A stretch of 64,000 nucleotides of DNA from Trichaptum fuscoviolaceum (GCA_910574455.1 CAJSYZ010000006.1:2160156-2224155), one strand, 5' to 3'; shown: positions 21,179 to 33,236, counted from the stretch's first letter. Notes: a model not told the origin generated them from the letters alone. Program-made: numbers and translations.

Positions 21179-23681
21179 TCTCAAACGTTTTCCAACGTCC
21201 AGGATGTCCGGCGGGGAGACTGTCGTGGTAGGTCTTCACCATGTCCCGGCGAATGGTCTCATCTTTCGGGACGTAAACCTTACCCTGGTACAGGATGAGG
21301 CCTTCTTCGGTGCTCCAGTCCTCAAGTTCCTTGGTCAGGACTCGGGGCGCCTTGGACTTGACCAACTCGATCGCATCCACCAGCTCGTCTTCATACTGAT
21401 CTGACTTACGAATGCGTCGTAGGAGGGCCTGATCCCCGTGTACCTGCGTCATTCCCCGACGAATTGCCTTCAGCCGAAACATTTCGGGGGTCAAGAGGGT
21501 CCGTCCCGTGTTGTCTTCGCCTTCTGGTTGAAGATCGACGCGTCGTGACATGGCGTCGGGTTTGCCCCCGAGTCGCCCTGGGCGATGGCGAATCGTAAAG
21601 TCGAAGCGGGTGAGGAACAGACTCCACCGGGCTTGGCGTCGCGTCAGCGTTCGGGATTCAGAGAAATATAGCAGATTCTTGTGGTCAGACACGATATCGA
21701 GTTTATGACTCGCACCTTCGAGATAATGTCGCCACTCGTCAAGGGCTCTAATAATCGCGAGTAGCTCCTTGTCATAAATCTCGTAGTTGCGTTCCGCATC
21801 GTTGAGGGATTTCGAGAAAAAGGCGACCGGATGTATCCGCCCGTCGTCGCCTTCCTGGGACAAGACCGCGCCGGTCGCGAAATCAGAGGTGTCGCATTCC
21901 ACGATGAATTGTCGCGACATGTCTGGCATCATCAGGACGGGGGCGGTCGTGAACGTGCGCTTGAGATAGTCAAAGGCGAACTGCTGGTTTTCCGTCCAGA
22001 CCCAGCGAACGTCCTTCTTCAGCAGCGTCGTGAGCGGTTTGACGATGTGCGAGAAATCCCGAATAAAGCGTCGATAGAAATTCGCGAACCCGAGGAAGGC
22101 TTGAATGTCTTTCACCTTTTTCGGGGTAGGCCAGTCGAGGACGGCCTGTACTTTGGCGGGATCCATCGCCACCTTTCCCTGCGAAATAATCATCCCGAGA
22201 TACTCAACGGAAGTCTGTTTGAATTTGCACTTTTCGGGTTTACAGAACAAGTCGTTTTCGCGCAGCCGCTTAAGGACTTCCCGTACGTGTTCATCGTGCT
22301 GCGATTCATCTTCGGAAAAGATTAGCAAGTCGTCAAGATAGATGATCACGTATACTCCAATGAGGTCCTTGAAGATATCGTTCATCATGTGCTGGAAGGT
22401 CGCCGGGGCATTCGTGAGCCCGAATGTCATCACCGTTGGTTCGAAATGTCCTGCCTGAGTCCGAAATGCGGCCTTCCACTCGTCGCCTTGCTTCAGTCGC
22501 ACGTTGTGGTAGCCCCATCGCAAATCTAACGTCGTGAAAACCTTCGCCTTTTGCAGTGCGTCTACGAGTTCCATCGTGAGGGGAAGCGGGTATCAATTCT
22601 TGACCGTGATATCGTTCAATCGTCGGTAATCGACTACCATGCGCAAGGTTCCGTCCTTTTTCTTGATAAAGAAGATGGGAGCCGCTGCAGGGGATTTCGA
22701 AGGTCGTATGTACCCTTTGCGCAGGTTTTCGTCAATGAATTCGCGAAGGGCGTCGCGTTCGGTCGGGGCCAAGGGATAGATTTTGCTGTACGGGGGAACC
22801 TTCCCGGGTTCTAAATCTATGGCGTGGTCATACGGCTTGCGCAGTGGAAGCCTTTCGGATTCAACTTTCGAAAAAACGTCGGCAAACTCACGGAATTCGG
22901 GGGGAACTAGTTCTTCGAAGGTTTTCTCGCCTTCCTTCACCACTGACTTCTCAGCGATGGCCTGGGAGTGAGTGTACGAGGCGGCAATTTTGTACGCGAA
23001 ATGGTCGTCCGTCGTGACGAAGTAGGATTCGGCGTCGTGGTACAGGTCCCAATATTTTTCTGAGTACCGAAATCCCGGTGGGACAGCTTCCCATTCGGCC
23101 TGGGTCCTGTCGGGCCCCCAGGGGGTCTCGACTTCTTCTGCTATGGCGAGGCGGGGAAGCGGGACCAGGCGTTGCTGGTTGTCACACTGGGGCGGGCAGC
23201 GGTTGAGATCGACCACATCGTTGGTCCAGTCAATGGTTGGGTTATGGTGCCGCAACCAGTCGATCCCCATGATAATATCGTCGTCGCCAATATCCGCGAC
23301 GGCCATGGTCAACTGTTCTAAGTGTCCCTTCATCTCAACGTTGAGGACCACTTCCTTGGTGATGCGTCCAATCGCGTTCGGGGAATTGTCCGCGTTGCGC
23401 AAAAGTATCGGGATTACCAAGTCCCGGGTCTGGAGTCCGTGTCGCGAAACGTAGCGGGAATTTATGAAAGTTCCCGACGCACCGCTGTCTAACATTACTG
23501 TGGCTAAGGCATCCGTCTTTCCGTTGCTAACCTGTACCGGGAACTTCAAATGTTGTCGAAGACGACGGTCTATTGTAGAGATGGTTAAATACAAGGGACC
23601 ATTATTAAGAGAGTTCTTCGGCCACAAGGGCGGTTGGGTTGTATAGGGCGCGACTGAGCAATACGACCCTACTGAAAATCC
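21179..23681 (-). pseudogene. Element B Pol, protease-RT-RNase H block
   Basis: Minus strand. Protease [12 protein letters not shown] near 23490; RT with [17 protein letters not shown] and YLDD near 22345; RNase H (IVECDTSDFATGAVLSQ, EIYDKELLAIIRAL); end of the connection domain to FEMV, where element C interrupts it. An in-frame TGA at 22593-22595 replaces the Arg of the VKNRYPLP motif (CGA to TGA). It starts by a -1 shift out of Gag near 23675. Protease, RT and RNase H act inside the virus-like particle. Confidence 0.9.
23644..23681 (-). promoter_or_regulatory. Candidate -1 frameshift site of element B (gag/pol)
   Basis: On the minus strand Gag ends GCG GAT TTT CAG TAG. GGATTTT (23681-23675) allows the shift GAT TTT to GGA TTT, a weaker relative of the retroviral G-GAU-UUA site. 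Pol reads on in the -1 frame. TAGGG (23671-23667) can pair with CCCTA (23648-23644) a few bases downstream. Confidence 0.6.
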
Positions 23682-24877
23682 GCTGGGGGCGGGGCTTCGG
23701 GATTGTGAACGTTCTTGGCGGCGGGCATCATGGCGGCGAATGCGTTCTGTAGCACGGACTGCTGCACATTCTGGATGTACTGTTCCGCCATACATTTGAG
23801 CGTTTCTTCGAACGACTGGAGCGCGGGGGGCGATGGGCTCGACGGGGACGTGGATTTCGTAGCCTTTAGGTTTCGGGATGGCGGTCGCGTTGGGCAATCG
23901 CTCACCAAATGGTCTTTCTCTCCGCAGTAGTAGCATAGTCCCTTACTCCTGCGCTCCCGGCGCACCCTGTCAATCTCCATTGCGTTGGGATCCTTCGTCG
24001 AGCTTGCGCCCGCAGTCGGGATCGTACGCGGAGCTGAACTAGTGGTGCCGGGATTGCTTCGGGGCGTAGCCGCTGGCTTCGATACTGGTCCATAGGCGTG
24101 TGCGAGCCTTAGCTTCTCGTCCGTCTCGGAAACCCAATTGACGTAGGCATCGAATTTCATATCCTTCGCCTCTGTGCTGGCGATGTGCTGGCGAACCTGG
24201 TCTTTGAGTCCCTTCCGGAACATGTCGAGGTAGATGACATCCGTCGTCGCGTCCTTGGGCCACCCGGTGAGGGCTTGGAGGGCACGGAATTGCGACGCAA
24301 ACTTGGCGACCGTTCCTGTCTGGCGTAGGCGCATCAGCTTGTCGGCTGCGGCTTTGTCTGCATCGATTTCTCCGTAAGAGGCGCGAAGGGCGGTGAACAG
24401 GGCCTCCAGGCTGGCGGCTTCTGGCGGTGTCGGGATGTCCTGGAGTCAATCTAGAATGGGTCGTGCCCAGTCTTGCGCCGGTCCCCGCAGTAGCATCAGG
24501 GCGAATGCGACCTTGCGGGTTTTGTCCAGCCCCGGATGTTGTCCGAACAGGTAGAGCTTAATCTGGTGAATCCAGTTTTCCAGCTTGGCTTGTTCGCCTT
24601 CGAAGGTGTCGGGAAGCTTCATCTTGAGCCCTGCTCCACCCCCAGACGGGGAGGCGGGCTGGCTTGCGATTTGGGCTTCTAACGCCCGGTTGGCGTGCTT
24701 GAGCTGGGCGACTGTGTTCTGAACCTGATTGTGTTCATTGACTAGCTTGGAGTAGCGTTTTTCGAGGGTGTCGAGGCGATCAAGGATGGGCTGGAGTTTG
24801 TCTTCCTCCATCGAGGAGCTCGGGGACAGGAAAGCGAAGGTATCTGCGAGTCCTCCCCATTCCTGGTGGGACGACAT
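23669..24877 (-). pseudogene. Element B Gag, one nonsense codon
   Basis: ATG at 24877. N-terminal heptad-like coiled coil (residues about 22-70, with LEKRYSKLVNEHNQVQNTVA), Gag core (DTFEGEQAKLENWIHQIKLYL), CCHC knuckle [14 protein letters not shown] near 23900-23945, and a C-terminal tail. An in-frame TGA at 24446-24448 splits the core; the flanking reading is one frame and CGA (Arg) is the expected codon. The protein would be about 400 residues, ordinary for this family. Confidence 0.9.
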
Positions 24878-24966
24878 CGCTGGTCGGCGGTACGGGTGCG
24901 GGGGTAGAAGTAAAGAGCGTGAGGGTGTCGAGTCCGAGCGGCGGTGAGCCAGGACTTTTGACCTAA

Positions 24967-25791
24967 TGTTACGACCGTCGGGAATTGTAGCGGGAAACAG
25001 TTTCGGGGAACTGGAATTCGCGACAAGAACCCGCGTTCGGGAATCTGGATTCGCGACTGGGAACGAGCGTGGGAATTCAGGCGGGAAACGCGCGGGATTC
25101 TATCCAGGCGTGTCGCGGGATTCTCAAGGCCAGCTAGGACTCTTCACTGCTTTGAACGTCAGGTAAGCGGATCCCTAAGGAAGCACTCCACGAGTAAGTA
25201 TTGCGCAACTAACTACACAGGAGAAAAGAGAGAGATTGCACCTAAGGAAGCACTCCACGAGAGGTCAAAAGTGGGGTGCTCCTTACGATGCCTACAGCTA
25301 TTTATCTACTTCGTAAAGACTGTATAGTTAATCTACGCTAAGTGTCCTTGCGCAATGCGCACCTATCTACTACAAACTACAAACAATACATGCTACGACC
25401 GCACTGCTAGGCATGTCTATCCCGTCTCTCCAGATGGCTACGGCCTGTCCGTGGACGTCAGCGTCCGGTCCGGGGCCGCGACTAGCCAGACTAGGTATGC
25501 CAGACTGTTGCAGGTCGTCACCTTGAGGTACTAGCGGATTAATGAGCGTATGTTAATAAGTGAATGTACGTGTGCCGTGGCGGGTCGTCGTAAATGAGTG
25601 TGTGTATGCGTGCATGGTTGCCGGGACAGTGGTGCGGGATAAGTCACGTGAGCATGGGATCATGCGATTCGGGAATGAGGTTTCGCGCCGGGAATCCAAT
25701 GGCGGGATTCTCCCCGCGGGATTGTCTGCTCATGTCGGGATCCTTGGCGGGAAAGTGCGGGAAATGAGAAAAGGAGCCCGGGATCTCGACA
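24967..25791 (-). repeat. 5' LTR of element B
   Basis: On the minus strand TGTCGAG (25791) to GGTCGTAACA (24967), 825 bp, followed by TTAGGTCAAAAGTCC and then Gag at 24877. It is rich in GGGAAT/GGGATT motifs and carries two direct copies of CCTAAGGAAGCACTCCACGAG (about 25176 and 25242). Left boundary inferred from the end motif shared with A and C (GTAACA). Confidence 0.78.
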
Positions 25792-28700
25792 ATACTCTTC
25801 GTAAAGAAGAAGGATGGATCCCTCCGACTATGTGTGGATTATCGAGCTCTAAATAATGTCACCAAGAAGGACCGCTATCCTCTTCCGCTAATCAATGATC
25901 TCCTGGATCGTTTACGCAAATCACATATTTTCACCACACTCGATCTACGATCCGGTTATAATCAAATCCGGATCCGTGAAGGTGATGAGTGGAAGACAGC
26001 ATTCAGTCCTGCCAGCTAAAATGAAGCTTCAAGTGTGAGCAATGCTCACTGGCTGTACTACAGAGTGATGTTCACTATATGAACAATTACTCAAGTCAAA
26101 TACGACATGGGTGATCATCAGCAGTGAGTGAAAGTCAAAAGTGAGCTTGAAGCGGTGCTCACCTCTGAAGCTCACTTTGCCCCTCCTATAGAGGGTAGTA
26201 TACAGCTGTAGTTATACTATAATATAACAAATGTCTATTTAATAATTGAGCATACCCACCGCTTTTTTGAGCTAATTATAGTACTCAGGCACTGCTGATT
26301 GACAGTATGCTGTAATAATTTAGAATTTCATAATTTCCATCCATTTTGAGATATGAGGCACATCAGGGTCCAGGACCCTGAGGTCTGGCAGGTTCCAGGT
26401 CACTTGGTGCCTGCTGCCGCTTTAGGGGGTCGTGGGAATAAATTCAAATTAGCCTTTGCAGGCCCTACAGGCCTTTAAAAATAGCGCAAAAATAGCCAAA
26501 AAATCAGAAAAATATTCCTGGGCACTGCCGCTTTGCCCTAGCGTGGGAACTACGCTTTTGGGCGACCATATTAGGCTACCAGGGTGCTCTAGGCCTTCCT
26601 GGGCCCTTCCAAAAGCGGTATAAATCATCATAAAATAGATAATTATAATCATTTGCCCCTGCATATATGCAGGCTTCCCCTGGGCCTACCAGCAGCAAAT
26701 AAAATGCACTAAAATCATAATATATTAGGAGAAGTCTATCTAAGATGAACTGGATGGCTATATATAGCAATACTAGCTGGGAACATGTATAGAATAGCAT
26801 AATATATTCTATTTTTAATGCTAATCAAATGGGGCTCATTGCACCACATTGGGGTACCTCCAGAATGCAAATTTTGATGGGAATCCAATGGTGTATACTA
26901 GACGAGCTGAAACGGGCTTTCAATGCGCCAAAATATGCATTTTACGTTTTGTTACAAATTATTCTTTTATTTAAATGTTATTTTTACTACAGCACTTCTA
27001 CTGCACGTAATGGCACGTATAGATAGCCGAAATGGTAGAGAATGACGAGGAGAACAATAATATGAGCTTAGAATAGCTACGCGGCGGCTATATATAGCTG
27101 TAGCACACCAACTCTTTTTGGAGTGCATGCAATTATTGTTTCTCTCTCATATACATATACACACAGTATCTATGTGTGCTAATAGGTTTGAATAGCTCTC
27201 TATATATGTCTTTCATGCTGTACGAAGTTTCACGGCAATCAGAGCTCATTCTGAATTGATATAAGGCATGCAATTGTTGGTAAGAATGGTTAATTTTAAT
27301 TTATCGGGAGAGTTATAGGTCAGGCACAGAGTGCCAAACATTCACTATAAGTATCCTATACATAATCCAATTGCATGTTTGGGATGCAGGTGGAAACTGT
27401 AAGTTATATGTGTTTCTGACATAACATGTATATTCTGATATCACACATAGCATATTACCCTACAATGTTGGATATGACTTCCCCATTCCAATGACATCCC
27501 AAACATGCAATTGGATTATGTTTAGGATACTTATAGTGAATGTTTGGCACTCTGTGCCTGACCTATAACTCTCTCGATAAATTAAAATTAACCATTCTTA
27601 CCAAAAATTGCATGCCTTATATCAATTCAGAATGAGCTCTGATTGCCGTGAAACTTCGTACAGCATGAAAGGCATATATAGAGAGCTATTCAAACCTATT
27701 AGCACACATAGATACTGTGTGTATATGTATATGAGAGAGAAACAATAATTGCATGCACTCCAAAAAGAGTTGGTTTGCTACAGCTATATATAGCCGCCGT
27801 GTAGCTATTCTAAGCTCATATTATTGTTCTCCTCGTCATTCTCTACCATTTCGGCTATCTATACGTGCCATTACGTGCAGTAGAAGTGCTGTAGTAAAAA
27901 TAACATTTAAATAAAAGAATAATTTGTAACAAAACGTAAAATGCATATTTTGGCGCATTGAAAGCCCGTTTCAGCTCGTCTAGTATACACCATTGGATTC
28001 CCATCAAAATTTGCATTCTGGAGGTACCCCAATGTGGTGCAATGAGCCCCATTTGATTAGCATTAAAAATAGAATATATTATGCTATTCTATACATGTTC
28101 CCAGCTAGTATTGCTATATATAGCCATCCAGTTCATCTTAGATAGACTTCCTCCTAATATATTATGATTTTAGTGCATTTTATTTGCTGCTGGTAGGCCC
28201 AGGGGAAGCCTGCATATATGCAGGGGCAAATGATTATAATTATCTATTTTATGATGATTTATACCGCTTTTGGAAGGGCCCAGGAAGGCCTAGAGCACCC
28301 TGGTAGCCTAATATGGTCGCCCAAAAGCGTAGTTCCCACGCTAGGGCAAAGCGGCAGTGCCCAGGAATATTTTTCTGATTTTTTGGCTATTTTTGCGCTA
28401 TTTTTAAAGGCCTGTAGGGCCTGCAAAGGCTAATTTGAATTTATTCCCACGACCCCCTAAAGCGGCAGCAGGCACCAAGTGACCTGGAACCTGCCAGACC
28501 TCAGGGTCCTGGACCCTGATGTGCCTCATATCTCAAAATGGATGGAAATTATGAAATTCTAAATTATTACAGCATACTGTCAATCAGCAGTGCCTGAGTA
28601 CTATAATTAGCTCAAAAAAGCGGTGGGTATGCTCAATTATTAAATAGACATTTGTTATATTATAGTATAACTACAGCTGTATACTACCCTCTATAGGAGG

Positions 28701-31428
28701 GGCAAAGTGAGCTTCAGAGGTGAGCACCGCTTCAAGCTCACTTTTGACTTTCACTCACTGCTGATGATCACCCATGTCGTATTTGACTTGAGTAATTGTT
28801 CATATAGTGAGCTTCATTTCTGCTGGTAGCAGTGCAGCATTCAGGACTCGCTATGGCGCATTTGAATACCTTGTCATGCCATTTGGTCTATCCAATGCGC
28901 CTGCGACCTTCCAATGTTTTATGAATGACTCATTCCATGATATGATTGATGTCTTCCTCATCCTGTATTTGGATGACCTCAACATACATGATGAAACAAA
29001 GGAAGATCACATTCCTCATGTGCGCCAAGTCCTGCAACGCATGCGCGAGCTAAAACTCTATGCGCGCATTGACAAATGTGACTTCCACAAGGATACCATT
29101 GAATATCTTGGTTACATTATTTCAGACAAAGGATTGTCGATGGATGAAAATAAAACCAAAGCCATACGTGACTGGCCTGTTCCTAAATCGGTTAAGGAAG
29201 TCCAGTCATTCCTTGGTTTCGCCAATTTCTACCGTCGCTTCATATATCGCTTTTCCGAAATTGTGAAACCCCTTCACAACCTTACACGGAAAGGACTTGT
29301 CTTTGCCTGGAATGCCAAAGCGCAAACTGCATTTGAAGTTCTCAAATTGGCATTCATCACGGCACCAGTCCTTGCCCATTTCCAACCGGAACTTCCCATT
29401 GTTGTGGAAACTGATGCATCGGACTACGCGATTGCCGCTATCCTTTCACAGTTACACCCCAACAATGAATTGCATCCCATTGCATTTTATTCCCGTTCCA
29501 TGCAACCTGCGGAGCTCAACTATGAGATCCATGACAAAGAGCTTCTTGCTATCCTGGTTGCGTTTAAGCACTGGCGTGCTTACCTTGAAGGTGCACAACA
29601 TGTTGTTCAAACCATTACTGATCATCGTGTATTGGAATACTTCAAGACCACCAAACAGCTCACTCGTCGTCAAGCTCGCTGGTCTGAATACCTTTCCCAA
29701 TTTTATTTCAATGTCAAATACAGACCAGGGAAGGACGGTGCAAAAGCAGATGTATTCACACGTCGAGCCGACATTTACCCTCAGAAGGGGGATGGCACTT
29801 ATGCACATGCAAACCCTCAGAACTTGACTACGATCTTCAAGAAAGGACAATTAATGGCGTCTCTCAGGGCAACCATGATTCTTGAAGCAAGCCTACGTGG
29901 CAATTTCCTCATTGACATGGAGGCAATACGAAAGGACATTCTCGAAGGACTTAAGACAGATGTGTTTGCACAGAAACAAATCCAAACCATCAAGAAAGGT
30001 GAAAAATCGGACTTTACCCTAACCGATTCAGGATTCCTCCTATTCAAAGGAAAGCTCTATGCACCTGATTACAATGACTTGCGATTACGGATTTTGAAAG
30101 AGAAACATGACCACATCACGGCAGGTCACTTTGGAATCAGCAAGACACTTAAACTTGTCTATCGGGAATACTTTTGGCCCAATATGAAGAAGTTTGTACA
30201 GGATTATTGCAACACATGTACCGACTGCCCTAGAGCGAAGACACCTCGACACAAACCATATGGGTTACTCAAGCAGTTACCCATACCAGAACGGCCTTGG
30301 GCATCCATCTCAATGGATTTTATTGAACAGCTTCCAAATTCCGATGGACATACGGCAATTCTTGTAGTTGTGGATCGATTGTCGAAAATGGCGTTGTTCA
30401 TTCCCACAAATGATGAGATTGATGCACCTGGTCTCGCAAAACTCTTTCTCATCCATGTGTTTTCGAAACATGGAGTTCCAGTGGATATTGTCTCGGATTG
30501 AGGGTCGGAATTCACATCACGGTTCTGGAGAGCACTTAGCAAGTTGCTTAACATCAAGTTGAATTTCTCATCAGCATATCATCCCCAGACAGATGGACAG
30601 ACAGAAAGGACAAACCAAATCATTGAACAGTATTTGCGGATCTATTGCAATTACCAGCAGGATGATTGGTCTTTGTTCTTACCACTTGCAGAGTTTGCAT
30701 ACAATAACGCGTCTCACTCAGCAACCCAAGTCTCTCCATTCTTTGCAAACAAAGGTTATCATCCGCTTATTCAACCTGTAAGCAATGCTGAGTCAATATC
30801 AACCGAAGCATCAGCATATGCAACCGACTTATCGGACCTGCACGATTATCTCCGAGAACAGTTGAAAATTGCGCAATTGGCTTATCAGCGACCAGCGGAC
30901 CAAAAGCGTATACCATTTCCGGTGCTCAAAGAAGGAGACCTTGTCTACCTATCCAGTAGAAACATCAAAACGACTCGTCCCAGCAAGAAACTGGATTGGA
31001 AACAGTTGGGACCATTCAAAGTTGTTAAACGTGTATTGGAAGTTGCGTATAAGCTGGAACTTACAGACGGCATGAAAACACTACATAATGTTTTCCATGT
31101 CTCACTGCTGGAACCTGCGAAGCGAAATACCATTCCAAATCGGATACAACCACCTCCTCCACCAGTGGAGATTGATGGGCATATCGAGCATGAAGTTTCT
31201 AAGGTTGTTGATTCTAAGCTCGATAAGCGCCATCGTCCACCAACAGTGCTGTATCGCGTCCAGTGGCTAGGATATGAAGGGACACCGGATGAATACACCT
31301 GGGTGAAGGCAGACGACTTGGTTAACAGTTTGGAACTGGTTCAAGAATTTCACAAGAAGCATCCCAACAAACCACAGAGTAATTTATTAATAAAAAAGAA
31401 AAACAAACAAACGACTCGGAAACGCTAA
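25792..31428 (+). pseudogene. Element D Pol (RT-RNase H-INT-chromodomain), split by IR-2, one TGA
   Basis: RT begins at 25792 ([17 protein letters not shown]) and is interrupted after GDEWKTAF; it resumes at 28842 with RTRYGAFEYLVMPFGL. Removing IR-2 with one TSD (2838 bp, a multiple of three) restores the frame exactly. YLDDL near 28969; RNase H (VETDASDYAIAAILSQ near 29407); integrase HHCC and DDE core (SMDFIEQLPNSDGH, PQTDGQTERTNQI); chromodomain (HIEHEVSKVVDSK, YRVQWLGYEG). TGA at 30499-30501 replaces the Arg of the VSDRGSEF motif (CGA to TGA). Codons after about 31375 read from the foreign insert, not from Pol. Confidence 0.92.
26004..28834. mobile_element. Fold-back (palindromic) DNA element IR-2
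   Basis: 2831 bp inserted in D pol; TSD CAGCATT at 25997-26003 and 28835-28841. Ends: left CAGTCCTGCCAG, right (reverse complement) CACTGCTACCAG. Palindromic core 26072-28809, 2738 bp, the same length as in IR-1, although the two elements differ by roughly 14% in the stretch I compared and have unrelated outer 150-200 bp. The left end carries 43 bp absent from the right (about 26028-26070). Outer arms contain many GTGAGC/GCTCAC motifs. No transposase. Same family as IR-1; superfamily unassigned. Confidence 0.88.
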
Positions 31429-31503
31429 ACACTTCTTCCCTTTACTTTTTCATGCACTGTTATCATCATTCAGTTACTTCAAAATTCACATACGTTCAAA
31501 TTC

Positions 31504-32036
31504 TCACTTACAATCAAAAAACAAGTCACGTTCATCGTCAGTCATCCAGGAAGCCTTTGGACTTAGGACATTTCCAACCGAGTCCAATGTAACCTTTGAA
31601 CTAGAAGCTACAGGCCCTGGAACAAAGTCGTTCAACTCATATATCTTCTCCATGCTTGTCCGAAGGTGTACGGGCTCCGGATGGACAATGGCGGCGACTC
31701 TGCAAATAAAAAAGAAATAAAAGAAATTCTAACGCTAAAAAACATTTTATTTACCTTTTCTTTTCCACTCTATTAAATCATTTCAATTTCATTATTATTT
31801 CTTTTCAAATCATCAACCCCCACTCACATATGTTTCGAATTCGCTTTGGAGATCCTCTGCATCTCCAATTCACTTGGAAAGTCATCTCTGGCAATGGTTT
31901 GCGACCGCTCCCTTTGGTCAATGCGTCACGTGTACCGCAAAATCCATATAATGGCCACAATTAATATGGAAAGACCCACACCAGCGATGGTGAAGGCCAC
32001 ATAGGCAGAAGCATCAAGGTGGGAGGTGCCAGACAT
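31504..32036 (-). CDS. Captured host-like gene fragment g1, small membrane protein with introns
   Basis: Minus strand, ATG at 32036. Exon 1 (32036-31936) encodes a short N terminus and a hydrophobic segment (about residues 13-33, ending VAIIWIL). Intron 1 is 31935-31888 (48 nt, GTACAC...CAG), exon 2 31887-31828, intron 2 31827-31700 (GTGAGT...TTTGCAG), exon 3 31699-31512, followed by a strong donor GTAAGT at 31511. All junctions keep one frame. Without the last splice the product ends at 31504 (about 118 residues). The third intron runs into D Pol, so the gene's 3' end is missing. Predicted single-pass membrane protein; family not recognised. Confidence 0.55.
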
Positions 32037-32194
32037 TGTTGTGGAGAGGAAACAAGATTGGTTACGGTCGAAACTCGGAAGCGGACTAAAAGTGTATTGG
32101 AATTTCAAATGCCGCTTCAACTCGATTTCTTTTTGCGGACTTGGCAAACATGGACCCACATTGTTACCCTGGCCTATATCTAAGCGATTCTAGC

Positions 32195-32400
32195 GCAAAT
32201 TATTACGGCCGGGTAGCGCAACGGTTAAAGCGCAAGAACTACAATGGTGGCCACCGCAAGTTCGATACCCGTGGAAGGGTGCCCCCCAAAGTACTCGATG
32301 TCTGTGAGGAAGAAGGGCTATACATACAGACAGTGTATAGGATCATGTTGACGGGCCAGCCTGACCTTCGCAATTTTTTATCACTCAGAAACAACAGAAC
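32195..32400 (+). repeat. tRNA-derived SINE-like sequence
   Basis: GGTAGCGCAACGGTTAAAGCG (from 32212) fits an RNA polymerase III A box with a D-arm-like context, and AGTTCGATACC (about 32259-32269) fits a B box, about 40 bp downstream. The T stem is imperfect and there is no proper acceptor stem, so it is not a functional tRNA gene. An unrelated tail follows. A SINE head is the likeliest reading. The ends are uncertain. Confidence 0.5.
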
Positions 32401-32435
32401 AAAGACACCAACTCTATGATCATTCTGTCTACACT

Positions 32436-33135
32436 CTACATTCCCCTACGCTCTCCTGCCGCTCTATCAGCTCTTTCGTTTGCTGATACGAATGCCCCAG
32501 CACGAAACTCTACTAAATGACCCTCAATTTCCCTCGCTACTTTGCTCAGCCTCCTGCATTCCTGTCCCAGAAGAAAGAATTCCGACAATTCATGAGAAGT
32601 TAATCCTACAAAGCCGTGGGCATTGTATCTGTCCCCAATTGTTACTACCATCCTCATAACCTCTATCCGCAACTGATGCAACCGAATAACCCGCCTCCCA
32701 GCACAGAAGATACACATTGGAGCACAAGTTCCATTACAGTTGGATGGCAAACCAGGAACTGTTGGTTAACGGTCAAAAATGCATTTTTAAGAAGACACAA
32801 GAAATGTGACCTTACCTGAGTATTGGATTGGTGCTCTGCGATCCAGAATGGGTATATATGGTGGTGGATCCTCTGGCGAAGAAATCCTGTCGGCTAGAAC
32901 ACAAGCAGTCAGCCAAAACAGAATTGCACAACAACCACACAGCTAACTCACTCAAAGGCAACCGTCTTCTGTCAACTTCATCATTCCGCTCTCTGTTTAA
33001 TCCTTCAAAGCGACCCGACTCTGAATCACTCTCAGAAGGAAGGAACAAGGGTGTCTCACTGCCATCTGGCGAAGCAGGAGAAATCCCAGTTGATACAGAA
33101 TCAGGTTCAAGCAGAGGAGCAGGACCAAGGGACAT
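32436..33135 (-). pseudogene. Captured host-like gene fragment g2
   Basis: Minus strand, ATG at 33135; acidic/serine-rich N terminus, then a hydrophobic stretch (LAVWLLCNSVLADCLC). A consensus donor CTCAG/GTAAGG (32816/32815) and acceptor CCAACAG (32759) define a 57-nt intron. Spliced, the first frame stops after about nine codons; the other frame of exon 2 stays open for about 105 codons down to 32436, so a frameshift or alternative splicing is possible. No family recognised. Confidence 0.4.
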
Positions 33136-33236
33136 GATGAAAGATGATGAAAGATCAAGATTACTAAGTGAAGACTGGGTTGACTAAGTCTAAACGAAAT
33201 AGACTAAGGTGCAGAAGAATGTGATGGTGACGCTTC

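Larger units (their letters stand above)
5616..25791 (-). mobile_element. Gypsy element B (minus strand), split by C and IR-1 and itself interrupted by A
   Basis: Chromovirus-type Gypsy element read right to left: 5' LTR 24967-25791, gag 23669-24877, pol in three blocks (21179-23681, 8965-10132, 5986-6107), polypurine tract, then the 3' LTR (visible part 5616-5985). Removing C (10133-21173 plus one TSD) and IR-1 (6108-8964 plus one TSD) rejoins pol. The visible 370 bp shared by the two LTRs differ at only four sites, all CpG transitions. Several nonsense and frameshift changes make this copy inactive. It is inserted in the RT gene of element D. Confidence 0.9.

Noticed and set aside
32205..32280. 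Functional tRNA gene
   Set aside because: A and B boxes are present but the acceptor and T stems do not pair properly.
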